A stretch of DNA of 7,983 nucleotides from an uncultured Collinsella sp. Its GTDB lineage: Bacteria > Actinomycetota > Coriobacteriia > Coriobacteriales > Coriobacteriaceae. Below are positions 1 through 6,220 of this stretch, piece after piece (position 1 is the stretch's first letter; every line of letters begins with the position of its first letter). A model generated the notes under the pieces. It made no database searches. It was given only the letters and a program-made list of their open reading frames with translations, and was not told the origin of the DNA. The stretch covers positions 1 to 7,983 of the forward strand of contig CABUQY010000077.1 of assembly GCA_902493915.1 (NCBI GenBank), given 5' to 3'. A program made the translations under genes and the position numbers.

Positions 1-653
1 GCTGCCCACTGGGAAAGCTCATGCGCGAGGCGCTGGGGGTGCCGGTTGCCGTCAATAACGACGGTAAGTGCTGTGCACTCGGTGAGTATGCGGCTGGCGC
101 TCTGCGCGGGACGCGTTTTGGCGTGGTGCTCGCTATCGGCACGGGCATCGGCGGCGGTATCGTCATCGACGGCAAGGTCCTGCGCGGAGCGCACTGCTTT
201 GCAGGCGAGTTCAGCTTCTTGCGCAACGATGCCACGACTGCCGCGAGCATGGAAAACTCCTTTGCGGGCTCGGGCGGTTGGCGCGCGCTCCGCGATGCCG
301 CCGTTGCCGAGAAGGGCCTGCCTGCGGATTCTCCGGTGGACGGCCGCCGCGTCTTTGAGTGGATCGCGGATGGCGACATAGCGGCGCAGCGCGCGCTCGA
401 CCGCTACGCTCGCGCATTTGACGGACAGCTCATCAACCTGCAGGCCGTGCTCGACCCCGAGGTCTTTGTGATCGCAGGCGGCATCTCGTGCCATCCCGAG
501 CTCGTCGATGCCCTGCGTGCGCAGATGCCGCTGGCCCTCGCGAGTTACGAAGGGACCCTTGCTGGCATTCCTGTGCCGCAGATAAAGGTGGCCGAGCTCG
601 GCAACGACGCCAACCTTTACGGTGCTGTCCAGGAGGCCATGCGTCTGGTGTAG
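1..653 (+). CDS. ROK-family sugar kinase/regulator, 3' part (5' end outside window)
   Basis: The reading frame is open from base 3, so the gene starts upstream and about 80 residues are missing compared with a usual ROK protein of about 300. An Asn-Asn-Asp-Gly stretch encoded at 54-65 carries the expected ROK catalytic aspartate. It is followed by the glycine-rich ATP-binding motif IGTGIGGG (from 135). ROK proteins are cytoplasmic hexose or glucoside kinases, or DNA-binding regulators with a kinase-like fold; the N-terminus that would show a helix-turn-helix is not in view. The place where most ROK proteins have a GE-x-GH motif followed by a CxCGxxGC zinc site reads FAGEFSFL (from 198) with no cysteine cluster after it, so it belongs to the zinc-less branch. 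The substrate cannot be read; a beta-glucoside or related sugar kinase is one possibility. It ends at a terminator shared with the convergent mgtA. Confidence 0.85.
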   Translation, partial: CPLGKLMREALGVPVAVNNDGKCCALGEYAAGALRGTRFGVVLAIGTGIGGGIVIDGKVLRGAHCFAGEFSFLRNDATTAASMENSFAGSGGWRALRDAAVAEKGLPADSPVDGRRVFEWIADGDIAAQRALDRYARAFDGQLINLQAVLDPEVFVIAGGISCHPELVDALRAQMPLALASYEGTLAGIPVPQIKVAELGNDANLYGAVQEAMRLV

Positions 654-694
654 CGCGAGCCAAACGAGGCTGTCGAAAAAGATAAAGGCCGGCG

Positions 695-738
695 TAAAGC
701 GCCCCCATTTCCTTAGCACAGGAAATGGGGGCGGTTTA
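695..738. terminator. Bidirectional terminator between ROK gene and mgtA
   Basis: A perfect 14-bp stem (700-713 with 720-733, arms CGCCCCCATTTCCT and AGGAAATGGGGGCG) closes a 6-base loop. After one G-G mismatch the pairing continues as TAAA/TTTA (695-698 with 735-738), giving short A and T tracts on the two sides. It lies between the ends of two converging genes and can serve both. The T tracts are short and interrupted, so termination may be incomplete. Confidence 0.8.
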
Positions 739-778
739 ATTTGAGGCGGGACTTTTTGACCGCTTGATGGGTCGCGCG

Positions 779-3547
779 TCACAGCAGCTCGCCGTGGCGG
801 GCGATGTAGCGACGCTTTGCTAGCTGGGTGAGCGCGATGTAGGCGGTAACTATGCCGACGAGCAGTGCGAAAAAGCTCGTGGGCAGCGTCGTAAGGCCGA
901 GCGCATCGGCGATGGGGCTTGCCGGTAGCCAAGTGACGAGCGCCAGGCCCAGTACGGTGAGAACGCACAGGGCGGGCGCGGCGTGGTCGCGCAGGCTCGG
1001 CAGATGCGGGGAGCGCAGCATGTGGATCACGAGTGTCTGTGACCACATGGACTCGACAAACCAGCCGCTCTGGAAGATTGCGGCGAAAGTCGTCATACCC
1101 GCGACGTTGCCCGCGGCGGCAAGCTCGGACCAGCTTGCGCCCACGGCGGCGGGGCACACCACAAAGAAGAGTGCGGCGAAGGTCACGATGTCAAACAGCG
1201 AACTCACGGGGCCCAACTCGAGCATAAAGCCCTTGATGGACGCGGCGTCCCAGGCGCGCGGATGAGCAGTCCAGGCGTCGTCGACGGTATCCCACGGCAG
1301 CGCGATGCACACGATCTCGTAGACGAGCGACAGCAGCACCAGCTGCAGGGCGCTCATGGGCAAAAACGGCAAGAACAGGCTCGCGACGGTCACGGACAGC
1401 ACATTGCCAAAGTTGGAGCTCACCGTGGTCTTGAGGTACTTGAGCAGGTTGCCGTAAGTGCGGCGGCCTTCGATGATGCCGCGCTCGAGCACGCCCAAGT
1501 CCTTCTGAAGCAAGATGATATCGGCGGATTCCTTGGCAATGTCGACGGCCGAATCGACCGAGATGCCGCAATCGCTCGCACGCATGGCGGCGGCGTCGTT
1601 GATGCCGTCGCCCATAAAGCCCACGGTGTGGCCGAGCATCTCGCGCATGACACGTACCAGGCGCGCCTTCTGCAGCGGCGAGAGCTTGGCGAAGAGGTGG
1701 GTTTTCTCGGCGCGCTCGGCAAGTTCGGCGTCATCGAGCGCATCGATCTCGGAGCCGAGCAAGACGTTGCTCGCATCGATACCAATCTGCTCGCAGACGG
1801 TGGCGGCGACGCGGTCGTTGTCGCCGGTTAGGACCTTGACCGCCACGCCCTTGGCCTCGAGGGTGGCGACGGCGCCCGCAGCACTTGCTTTGGGCGGATC
1901 GAGGAAGGCCAAAAAGCCCATCAGCACCATGTCGCACTCGTCGGCGATGCCAAACTCGCCCACGCAGCGCGGATTGGTCTTCTGCGCCACGGCAATTACG
2001 CGTAGGCCCTCGGCGTTAAGTCCGGCGATCTGCTTGCGAATCTGGGCGAGCTTCTCGTCGGTGAGCGGCTGAGCGATGCCATCGATCTCGACAAAGGAGC
2101 AGATCTCGAGCATTTCCTCGGCAGCGCCCTTGGTAACCATCTGGGTTTTGCCTTGGGCGTCGGCGACAACTACGCTCAGGCGACGGCGCGAGAAATCGAA
2201 GGGAACCTCGTCGACCTTGGTATAGCGGTCGCGCAGACTCTGGCCCAGCATAGAATCGGGCACGACGGCCGAGGGCGTCACATCGGCACGGTCGATTACG
2301 GCCAGGTCGATAAGATTTTTGAGGCCGGTCTGGAAGAAGCTGTTCAAAAACGCATGGCGCAGCACGCGTGCGTCCTCGTTGCCGTCGGTGTTGAGGTAGC
2401 GCTCGAGCACGATGCGGTCTTCGGTGAGGGTGCCGGTCTTGTCGCAGCACAGGACGTCCATCGCGCCGAGGTTTTGGATTGCCGGCAGCTCCTTGACGAT
2501 AACCTGACGACGGGCGAGGTCCTTGGCGCCCTGCGACAGGCTCGTGGTCACGATGACGGGAAGCATCTGCGGCGTGATGCCCACGGCCACGCTCGTGGCG
2601 AACAGCAGCGCGTCGATGACGTTGCCCTTGGTGGCGGCGTTGATGGCAAAGACGGCCGGCGCCATAACGAGCATCAGGCGCACCAGCAGCATGGAGACGC
2701 TCGAGACGCCGCGGTCAAACGCGCTTTTTTCGCCGCGCCCGTTGAGCATCTTGGCGATGCCGCCCAGGTAGGTGTCCGAGCCGGTGGCAACGACAAGCGC
2801 CATGGCGGCGCCGTTTTGCACGGAGGTGCCGGTAAAGACGATGTTCTTGCAGGCAGAGAGTGGCAGTGCGGAGCCGTCGGCGCCCTCGACGACGGTGACG
2901 GCGGTGGTCTTCTCGACGGCCTCGCTCTCGCCGGTGAGTGCGGACTCGATCACAAACAGGTCGCGCGCGGTGATGATGCGGGCGTCTGCCGGCACCATAT
3001 CGCCGGCAGAGAGGCGGATTACATCGCCGGGGACGAGCTCGTCGAAGGGGATCTCGATGCGCCCGCCGTCGCGCAGGGCGGTGCAAGTGTTGGAGACCAG
3101 GTCCTTGAGGGCCTCTGCCGCATTGCCGCTGCGGGCTTCCTGGATAAACTTCATGCCGCCCGATACCAGCAGCATGGTGCCGATGACGATGACCGTGGAG
3201 GGGTCGCGCTGCGGTTCGGGCACGGCGAGCACGTCGATGTAGAGCGAGACCAGTGCGAGCGCGGCGAGGATGCCGGCGAAGGGATCGATGAACGCGTCGG
3301 CGATGCGGCGGGCGAGCGTTTTGGTCGTTGCCTCGATGGTGTTGGGGCCGACGGCGTTCAGGCGCTCAGTTGCCTGCTCGACGGTGAGGCCGTTTGCCGT
3401 GGCGTCAAGCAGTACGAGGGCGTCCTCGGCACTATGGGTGGCGGCGAATATGGTGTTCTTGGACAGGCCGGTATGAGCGGCAGGGCGCGCCGTGCGGCGG
3501 CGCTTGGAGATGGCTTCGAGTACCGTGACGGTTTTGAGCATCAGCAT
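779..3547 (-). CDS. mgtA: Magnesium-translocating P-type ATPase (MgtA/MgtB type, P3B)
   Basis: A 922-residue membrane pump expected to import Mg2+ at the cost of ATP, close to the usual family length of about 900. P-type landmarks occur in order: TGES at 205-208 (actuator), the phosphorylation site CDKTGTLT with Asp369, KGA at 473-475 (nucleotide site), DPPK at 550-553, TGDN at 574-577, and GDGIND at 646-651. About ten membrane segments are visible (near 85-107, 117-135, 287-304, 313-337, 710-730, 733-750, 782-798, 818-835, 858-876, 891-909). The family's SNFGN, LPWD and QSGWFVES blocks are present. The short N-terminus is basic (KRRR at 16-19). The start is set by AAGGAGG (3553-3559) five bases upstream; a second ATG two codons later is too far from it. 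Oddities: TPQMLP (Gln327), Ser740 and Glu744 stand where the enterobacterial proteins have Glu, Asn and Asp. Expression is probably controlled by the leader upstream. Confidence 0.95.
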   Translation of the reverse strand: MLMLKTVTVLEAISKRRRTARPAAHTGLSKNTIFAATHSAEDALVLLDATANGLTVEQATERLNAVGPNTIEATTKTLARRIADAFIDPFAGILAALALVSLYIDVLAVPEPQRDPSTVIVIGTMLLVSGGMKFIQEARSGNAAEALKDLVSNTCTALRDGGRIEIPFDELVPGDVIRLSAGDMVPADARIITARDLFVIESALTGESEAVEKTTAVTVVEGADGSALPLSACKNIVFTGTSVQNGAAMALVVATGSDTYLGGIAKMLNGRGEKSAFDRGVSSVSMLLVRLMLVMAPAVFAINAATKGNVIDALLFATSVAVGITPQMLPVIVTTSLSQGAKDLARRQVIVKELPAIQNLGAMDVLCCDKTGTLTEDRIVLERYLNTDGNEDARVLRHAFLNSFFQTGLKNLIDLAVIDRADVTPSAVVPDSMLGQSLRDRYTKVDEVPFDFSRRRLSVVVADAQGKTQMVTKGAAEEMLEICSFVEIDGIAQPLTDEKLAQIRKQIAGLNAEGLRVIAVAQKTNPRCVGEFGIADECDMVLMGFLAFLDPPKASAAGAVATLEAKGVAVKVLTGDNDRVAATVCEQIGIDASNVLLGSEIDALDDAELAERAEKTHLFAKLSPLQKARLVRVMREMLGHTVGFMGDGINDAAAMRASDCGISVDSAVDIAKESADIILLQKDLGVLERGIIEGRRTYGNLLKYLKTTVSSNFGNVLSVTVASLFLPFLPMSALQLVLLSLVYEIVCIALPWDTVDDAWTAHPRAWDAASIKGFMLELGPVSSLFDIVTFAALFFVVCPAAVGASWSELAAAGNVAGMTTFAAIFQSGWFVESMWSQTLVIHMLRSPHLPSLRDHAAPALCVLTVLGLALVTWLPASPIADALGLTTLPTSFFALLVGIVTAYIALTQLAKRRYIARHGELL

Positions 3548-3552
3548 AGGGT

Positions 3553-3566
3553 CCTCCTTGTTGAGG
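3553..3566 (-). promoter_or_regulatory. mgtA ribosome-binding site, with a small hairpin that can hide it
   Basis: On the - strand AAGGAGG (3559-3553) lies 5 bases before the mgtA ATG. The CCTC just upstream (complement of 3563-3566) can pair with the GAGG of this site (complement of 3553-3556) across a 6-base loop. Such a 4-bp stem is weak alone but could modulate initiation together with the upstream leader. Confidence 0.6.
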
Positions 3567-3632
3567 GGAGTTAGCGTACGTGTCGTATTTGCTTCAAAAA
3601 ACCTAGATGTCGCTCACGTCAAGCTCTTGAGC

Positions 3633-3660
3633 CCACAAAGGGTGCAGTGCGCCTTTGTGG
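3633..3660 (-). promoter_or_regulatory. Stable hairpin in the mgtA leader RNA
   Basis: A perfect 9-bp inverted repeat (CCACAAAGG at 3633-3641, CCTTTGTGG at 3652-3660) closes a 10-base loop. On the mgtA RNA it lies 26 bases after the leader ORF stop and about 85 bases before the mgtA start. A run of six U (complement of 3596-3601) follows some 31 bases after the stem, too far for a simple intrinsic terminator of this stem. It therefore looks like one arm of a switchable leader fold rather than a terminator. It is not an M-box by sequence. Confidence 0.5.
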
Positions 3661-3686
3661 TGGTTTTGGCGATCTGCCGGTGGCGT

Positions 3687-3758
3687 TTATGCGTGTGCGG
3701 AGTCCTCGCGGCGTGCCGAGGGCGACATGCAGGTTTTTCGACTAGGACTGCCTTCCAT
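3687..3758 (-). CDS. Putative 23-residue leader peptide upstream of mgtA
   Basis: An ATG at 3758-3756 on the - strand follows a near-ideal ribosome site, AGGAGGT with AGGAGG at 3765-3770, with a 6-base spacer. The frame runs 23 codons to a TAA at 3689-3687. The peptide begins MEGSPSRKTC and ends RREDSAHA, with Pro5 and Pro13, a basic pair at 7-8 and again at 16-17, and Glu18-Asp19. It has no membrane segment or signal. It lies between the predicted mgtA promoter and mgtA, 139 bases before the mgtA ATG. Enterobacterial mgtA has a proline-rich leader peptide (MgtL) at the same place whose translation sets read-through; a similar role is inferred here by position only, since the sequences are not alike. 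The ribosome site is the main evidence that it is translated. Confidence 0.6.
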   Translation of the reverse strand: MEGSPSRKTCMSPSARREDSAHA

Positions 3759-3825
3759 GGCACACCTCCTAAAGGCTGAGCGCAGCGCGCTTTGGGTATC
3801 TCGTACCCCTTTTTAATCCGCCCGT

Positions 3826-3854
3826 ATTCTTGATGAGGGGGTTTGCCATGTCAA
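3826..3854 (-). promoter_or_regulatory. Predicted mgtA promoter
   Basis: On the - strand a perfect -35 TTGACA (complement of 3849-3854) and a -10 AAGAAT (complement of 3826-3831, 4 of 6 consensus bases) are separated by 17 bases. Transcription would start near 3819. This gives a leader of about 270 bases that opens with a small GGGTA/TACCC hairpin (3794-3808), then the leader ORF, then the 9-bp stem. Confidence 0.6.
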
Positions 3855-3984
3855 CCCCATTGTTCGGAAAACCATTCCCCCTGACAAAGCCTTTACAGAA
3901 TGCCGTGGCTCCAAAGCGCGCCCGCATCGACGCTTCGCCTGCGCTAAACTGGAGGGCACGTACGCGATTACGAGAGGAGCCCGC

Positions 3985-4668
3985 ATGGAGGCTTACAAGC
4001 AAGAGTTCATCAAGTTTATGGTCGAGTCCGACGTTCTTAAGTTCGGCAGCTTTACGCTCAAGAGCGGCCGTCGGTCCCCGTTTTTTATGAACGCCGGCGC
4101 TTACGTGACGGGCTATCAGCTCAAGAAGCTGGGCGAGTATTACGCCCAGGCCATCCACGATAACTTTGGCGACGACTTTGATGTGCTGTTTGGACCGGCC
4201 TACAAGGGTATTCCGCTGGCCGTCGTGACCGCAATTGCCTACCACGAGCTGTACGGCAAGGAGGTCAAGTACTGCTGCGACCGCAAGGAGGCCAAGGACC
4301 ACGGTGCCGATAAGGGCAACCTGCTGGGTTATGAGCCCAAGGACGGCGACCGTGTGGTCATGGTCGAGGACGTTACCACCAGCGGCAAGTCCATCGACGA
4401 GACCTATCCCAAGGTCAAGGCTGCTGCCGATGTCGAGATCAAGGGCCTGATCGTGTCCCTCAACCGCATGGAGGTCGGCAAGGGCGGTGTGACCACCGCG
4501 CAGAAGGAGATCGAGGCCAAGTACGGTTTCCCCGTCGCGAGCATCGTCTCCATGGCCGAGGTCGTCGAGACCCTCTACAACCACGAGATCGACGGCAAGG
4601 TCGTCATCGATGACGAGCTCAAGGCCGCCATCGACGCCTACTACGAGCAGTACGGAGCTCAGGAGTAG
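3985..4668 (+). CDS. pyrE: Orotate phosphoribosyltransferase
   Basis: A 227-residue cytoplasmic enzyme that joins orotate to PRPP to give OMP, the fifth step of de novo pyrimidine synthesis. The PRPP-binding signature VVMVEDVTTSGKS is at 124-136, with the acidic pair Glu128-Asp129. TLKSGRRSPFF (24-34) and FGPAYKGIPLA (69-79) are the conserved substrate-side blocks. The catalytic flexible loop with RKEAKDHG is at 100-107. Length fits the family. The ATG has a good ribosome site (AGAGGAG, 3973-3979) 5 bases upstream. It is read divergently from mgtA and is followed by a terminator, so it appears to be a single-gene unit rather than part of a pyr operon. No PyrR-type attenuator is recognisable in its short upstream region. 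Confidence 0.96.
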   Translation: MEAYKQEFIKFMVESDVLKFGSFTLKSGRRSPFFMNAGAYVTGYQLKKLGEYYAQAIHDNFGDDFDVLFGPAYKGIPLAVVTAIAYHELYGKEVKYCCDRKEAKDHGADKGNLLGYEPKDGDRVVMVEDVTTSGKSIDETYPKVKAAADVEIKGLIVSLNRMEVGKGGVTTAQKEIEAKYGFPVASIVSMAEVVETLYNHEIDGKVVIDDELKAAIDAYYEQYGAQE

Positions 4669-4700
4669 TTACGGCGTTTTACCAAACGCCGTAACTGCTC
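4663..4700 (+). repeat. Long perfect hairpin spanning the pyrE stop codon
   Basis: Bases 4663-4679 pair with 4684-4700 over 17 positions (one G-T wobble) around a 4-base loop TACC. The inner 12 bp (GTTACGGCGTTT with AAACGCCGTAAC) are perfect. The stem includes the pyrE TAG stop. No T tract follows, so it is not a standard terminator. It may protect the mRNA 3' end or assist the terminator about 45 bases downstream. Confidence 0.65.
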
Positions 4701-4743
4701 GACGCTGCGCGGGCCGCATTTGGACAATCTGACGTTCAACTTC

Positions 4744-4778
4744 AAGGGCGCGACCAGAAGGTCAGCGCCCTTTTGTTT
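4744..4778 (+). terminator. Factor-independent terminator of pyrE
   Basis: AAGGGCGC (4744-4751) pairs with GCGCCCTT (4765-4772). The pairing continues inward as GACC/GGTC (4752-4755 with 4760-4763) with one bulged A and an AGAA loop. TTTTGTTT follows (4771-4778). A long GC-rich stem directly followed by T's is a typical intrinsic terminator, about 75 bases after the pyrE stop. Confidence 0.88.
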
Positions 4779-4795
4779 CACGTCACCTTGTCACA

Positions 4796-4866
4796 AATGC
4801 GACCCGCTCGCTGTCCGTTCTCTACCTGCGGCGTCGTCTTGCTCCGAATGCGGCCCGTTCGCTGTC
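4796..4866 (+). repeat. Pair of 20-base direct repeats in the pyrE-Fic spacer
   Basis: AATGCGACCCGCTCGCTGTC at 4796-4815 recurs as AATGCGGCCCGTTCGCTGTC at 4847-4866, identical at 18 of 20 bases and offset by 51 bases. There is no ORF of note here and no array of further units, so it is a short tandem duplication or a remnant of an extragenic repeat. Confidence 0.6.
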
Positions 4867-4893
4867 GTTGCCGAAACATCGGCGATGCCGGAG

Positions 4894-4922
4894 TAGTCAT
4901 TGGGGACGTTCTTAAATGACTA
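4894..4922. repeat. Short inverted repeat with GGGGACGTTCTT loop
   Basis: TAGTCATT (4894-4901) and AATGACTA (4915-4922) are perfect 8-bp inverted arms around a 13-base loop. It lies 9 bases before the larger palindrome at 4932. The form resembles REP-type extragenic palindromes, but a family cannot be assigned from one copy. Confidence 0.5.
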
Positions 4923-4931
4923 GTCAGAAAT

Positions 4932-4995
4932 GAGCGTGGATAATCTCCCGGTTTTGGCCTGTGTGCGGGCTCAAAGTGGGAGATTATCCGCGCTC
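4932..4995. repeat. Extragenic palindromic element, copy 1
   Basis: An 18-bp stem (GAGCGTGGATAATCTCCC at 4932-4949 with its near-perfect reverse complement at 4978-4995, one G-T wobble) encloses 28 bases. These can pair further as TTT/AAA and GGCC/GGGC. It lies just downstream of the Fic stop on the - strand. The same element recurs at 6368-6431 in the same orientation with the same 28-base interior length, so it is a repeated element and not a gene-specific terminator, although it could also end Fic transcription. Confidence 0.8.
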
Positions 4996-5021
4996 GCTTT
5001 AATTTGCTTGGGCTGCGATGC

Positions 5022-6206
5022 CTATCTAATCGGCTCGGCGTCTTCCCTGAGAATCGAAAGATACTCTTCATACCCGTACTGCCGGTATCTCTGTCTTGAC
5101 TCGTCGAGCGGACGGAGGATACCCAATTCTTCAAATGATTTGACGAGCGAGCTCGCGGTACTCCTGCCGATATCAAGTTGGGCAGCGATGAATGCGGTGT
5201 CGACGATGGGGTGCTCTTCAAGAATGCCCAACAGCCTTTGCCCGTTTGCAGCGGTCCTTCCGAGATTTTCGGTAATGGTTGCTGTGGAACGGTTATGGAG
5301 GTCAACAAGGTTTTTTAAAGACCCTACCGAGTCCTTCGCACTCTCGAGAAGACTGTTGCAGAAAAACTCTATCCATTCCTCGTAAGTGCCTCTCTCCCTT
5401 ACGGATGTGAGTTGCCGGTAGTACTCGCTTCGATTTTTCTTGAACTGGAACGATGGATAGAACAAGCAAGAATGAAGAATGCCATCATTGATGAGCATAA
5501 ATGTAATGAGAAGCCTGCCCAGGCGACCGTTTCCGTCTAGGAATGGATGGGCAGTTTCAAATTGGTAATGGACGAGCGCCGCCCGCACAATCGGATCCAT
5601 TTCGACTTGAGGCTCATTGATAAAGCGTTCGAGGTCCTGGAGCGTGTTGCTCAAATCTTCAATGTTTGGAGGGACAAACGATGCGGTTGCAATGGTGCAG
5701 CCTGAGGGGCCAATCCAGTTTTGTGAGGAGCGCAGCTCGCCTGGGTTCTTCTCCGTTCCGCGCACTCCGTCCAGCAGGACTGCATGAACTTGCCTAAGAA
5801 GTCTCGTGCACAAGGGCATCTTTTTGAGCAGTTCTACGCCGCGGTCGACAGCACGGACGTAATTCACGACGTCTGCGACATCTTTATGATGGAGTTGTGT
5901 TTGCGATGGACTAAGTAGGTCGTCAAACGTGCACTGGGTTCCCTCAATTTGCGAAGAAAGGAGCGCTTCTTTGCGCACGTACATTGCCAGATACATGTCG
6001 GCGTTGGGAACAAAGTAGAGCATGCCTTCAAGCTCTCCAAGCTTTCGTGAGCATGCGGAAAGCGTGCGATAGGTTTCCTCGGTGAGGTTTAGCTGCCTCA
6101 ATGATTGCAAGGGCGTTGGAAAAAACGAATAGTAAGCCAATTTCCCCGATAGATTATTGCGGAGCGTTCCCTGGCCGTTCTCCTCGATTTGCATCGCGCC
6201 TTCCAT
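5022..6206 (-). CDS. Fic-domain protein (class II, self-inhibited) with C-terminal winged helix
   Basis: A 394-residue protein. Fic enzymes usually transfer AMP from ATP to hydroxyl groups of target proteins. The active-site motif HPFLDGNGRLGR is at 220-231, with catalytic His220 and phosphate-binding Asp224, Asn226, Arg228 and Arg231. The inhibitory helix motif [S/T]xxxE[G/N] is seen as SSQIEG (Ser84, Glu88) before the Fic core; this is the class II layout in which the protein restrains itself, so no separate antitoxin gene is needed and none is seen. Residues about 320-390 look like a winged helix-turn-helix, suggesting DNA binding, perhaps to the repeats in its own promoter. The ATG at 6206 has no clear ribosome site; the ATG at 6194, preceded by GGAAGG (6199-6204), is an equally good start and would remove four residues. 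The gene is AT-rich compared with its neighbours (24 of 60 G/C at 5461-5520) and bracketed by direct repeats, suggesting acquisition. The target is unknown. Confidence 0.93.
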   Translation of the reverse strand: MEGAMQIEENGQGTLRNNLSGKLAYYSFFPTPLQSLRQLNLTEETYRTLSACSRKLGELEGMLYFVPNADMYLAMYVRKEALLSSQIEGTQCTFDDLLSPSQTQLHHKDVADVVNYVRAVDRGVELLKKMPLCTRLLRQVHAVLLDGVRGTEKNPGELRSSQNWIGPSGCTIATASFVPPNIEDLSNTLQDLERFINEPQVEMDPIVRAALVHYQFETAHPFLDGNGRLGRLLITFMLINDGILHSCLFYPSFQFKKNRSEYYRQLTSVRERGTYEEWIEFFCNSLLESAKDSVGSLKNLVDLHNRSTATITENLGRTAANGQRLLGILEEHPIVDTAFIAAQLDIGRSTASSLVKSFEELGILRPLDESRQRYRQYGYEEYLSILREDAEPIR

Positions 6207-6220
6207 ATCTTTAGTGCCGG

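Noticed and set aside
2153..3574. A 473-codon open frame on + antisense to mgtA
   Set aside because: It mirrors the third-position bias of the GC-rich mgtA codons, has no recognisable domain and no ribosome site, and mgtA itself is unmistakable.
3794..3816. GGGTA-TCTCG-TACCC followed by CTTTTT as a + strand terminator
   Set aside because: The stem is only 5 bp and no + strand gene ends upstream of it; it more likely forms the 5' hairpin of the mgtA leader on the - strand.
3548..3819. M-box (ykoK) Mg2+ riboswitch upstream of mgtA
   Set aside because: The conserved M-box strings could not be found on the - strand; a covariance scan would be the decisive test.
3945..3950. TAAACT as the pyrE -10 box
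   Set aside because: It is well placed before the ribosome site, but no -35 like sequence lies 16-18 bases upstream, so it is not listed as a promoter.
3769..4584. A 271-codon open frame on - antisense to pyrE
   Set aside because: It is a shadow of pyrE codons, rich in Val, Leu, Gly and Asp as typical for antisense frames of GC-rich genes, and would cross the mgtA promoter.
4796..4995. CRISPR array in the repeat-rich spacer
   Set aside because: There are only two copies of the 20-base repeat, the other repeats are different palindromes, there are no regular spacers, and no cas gene is present.
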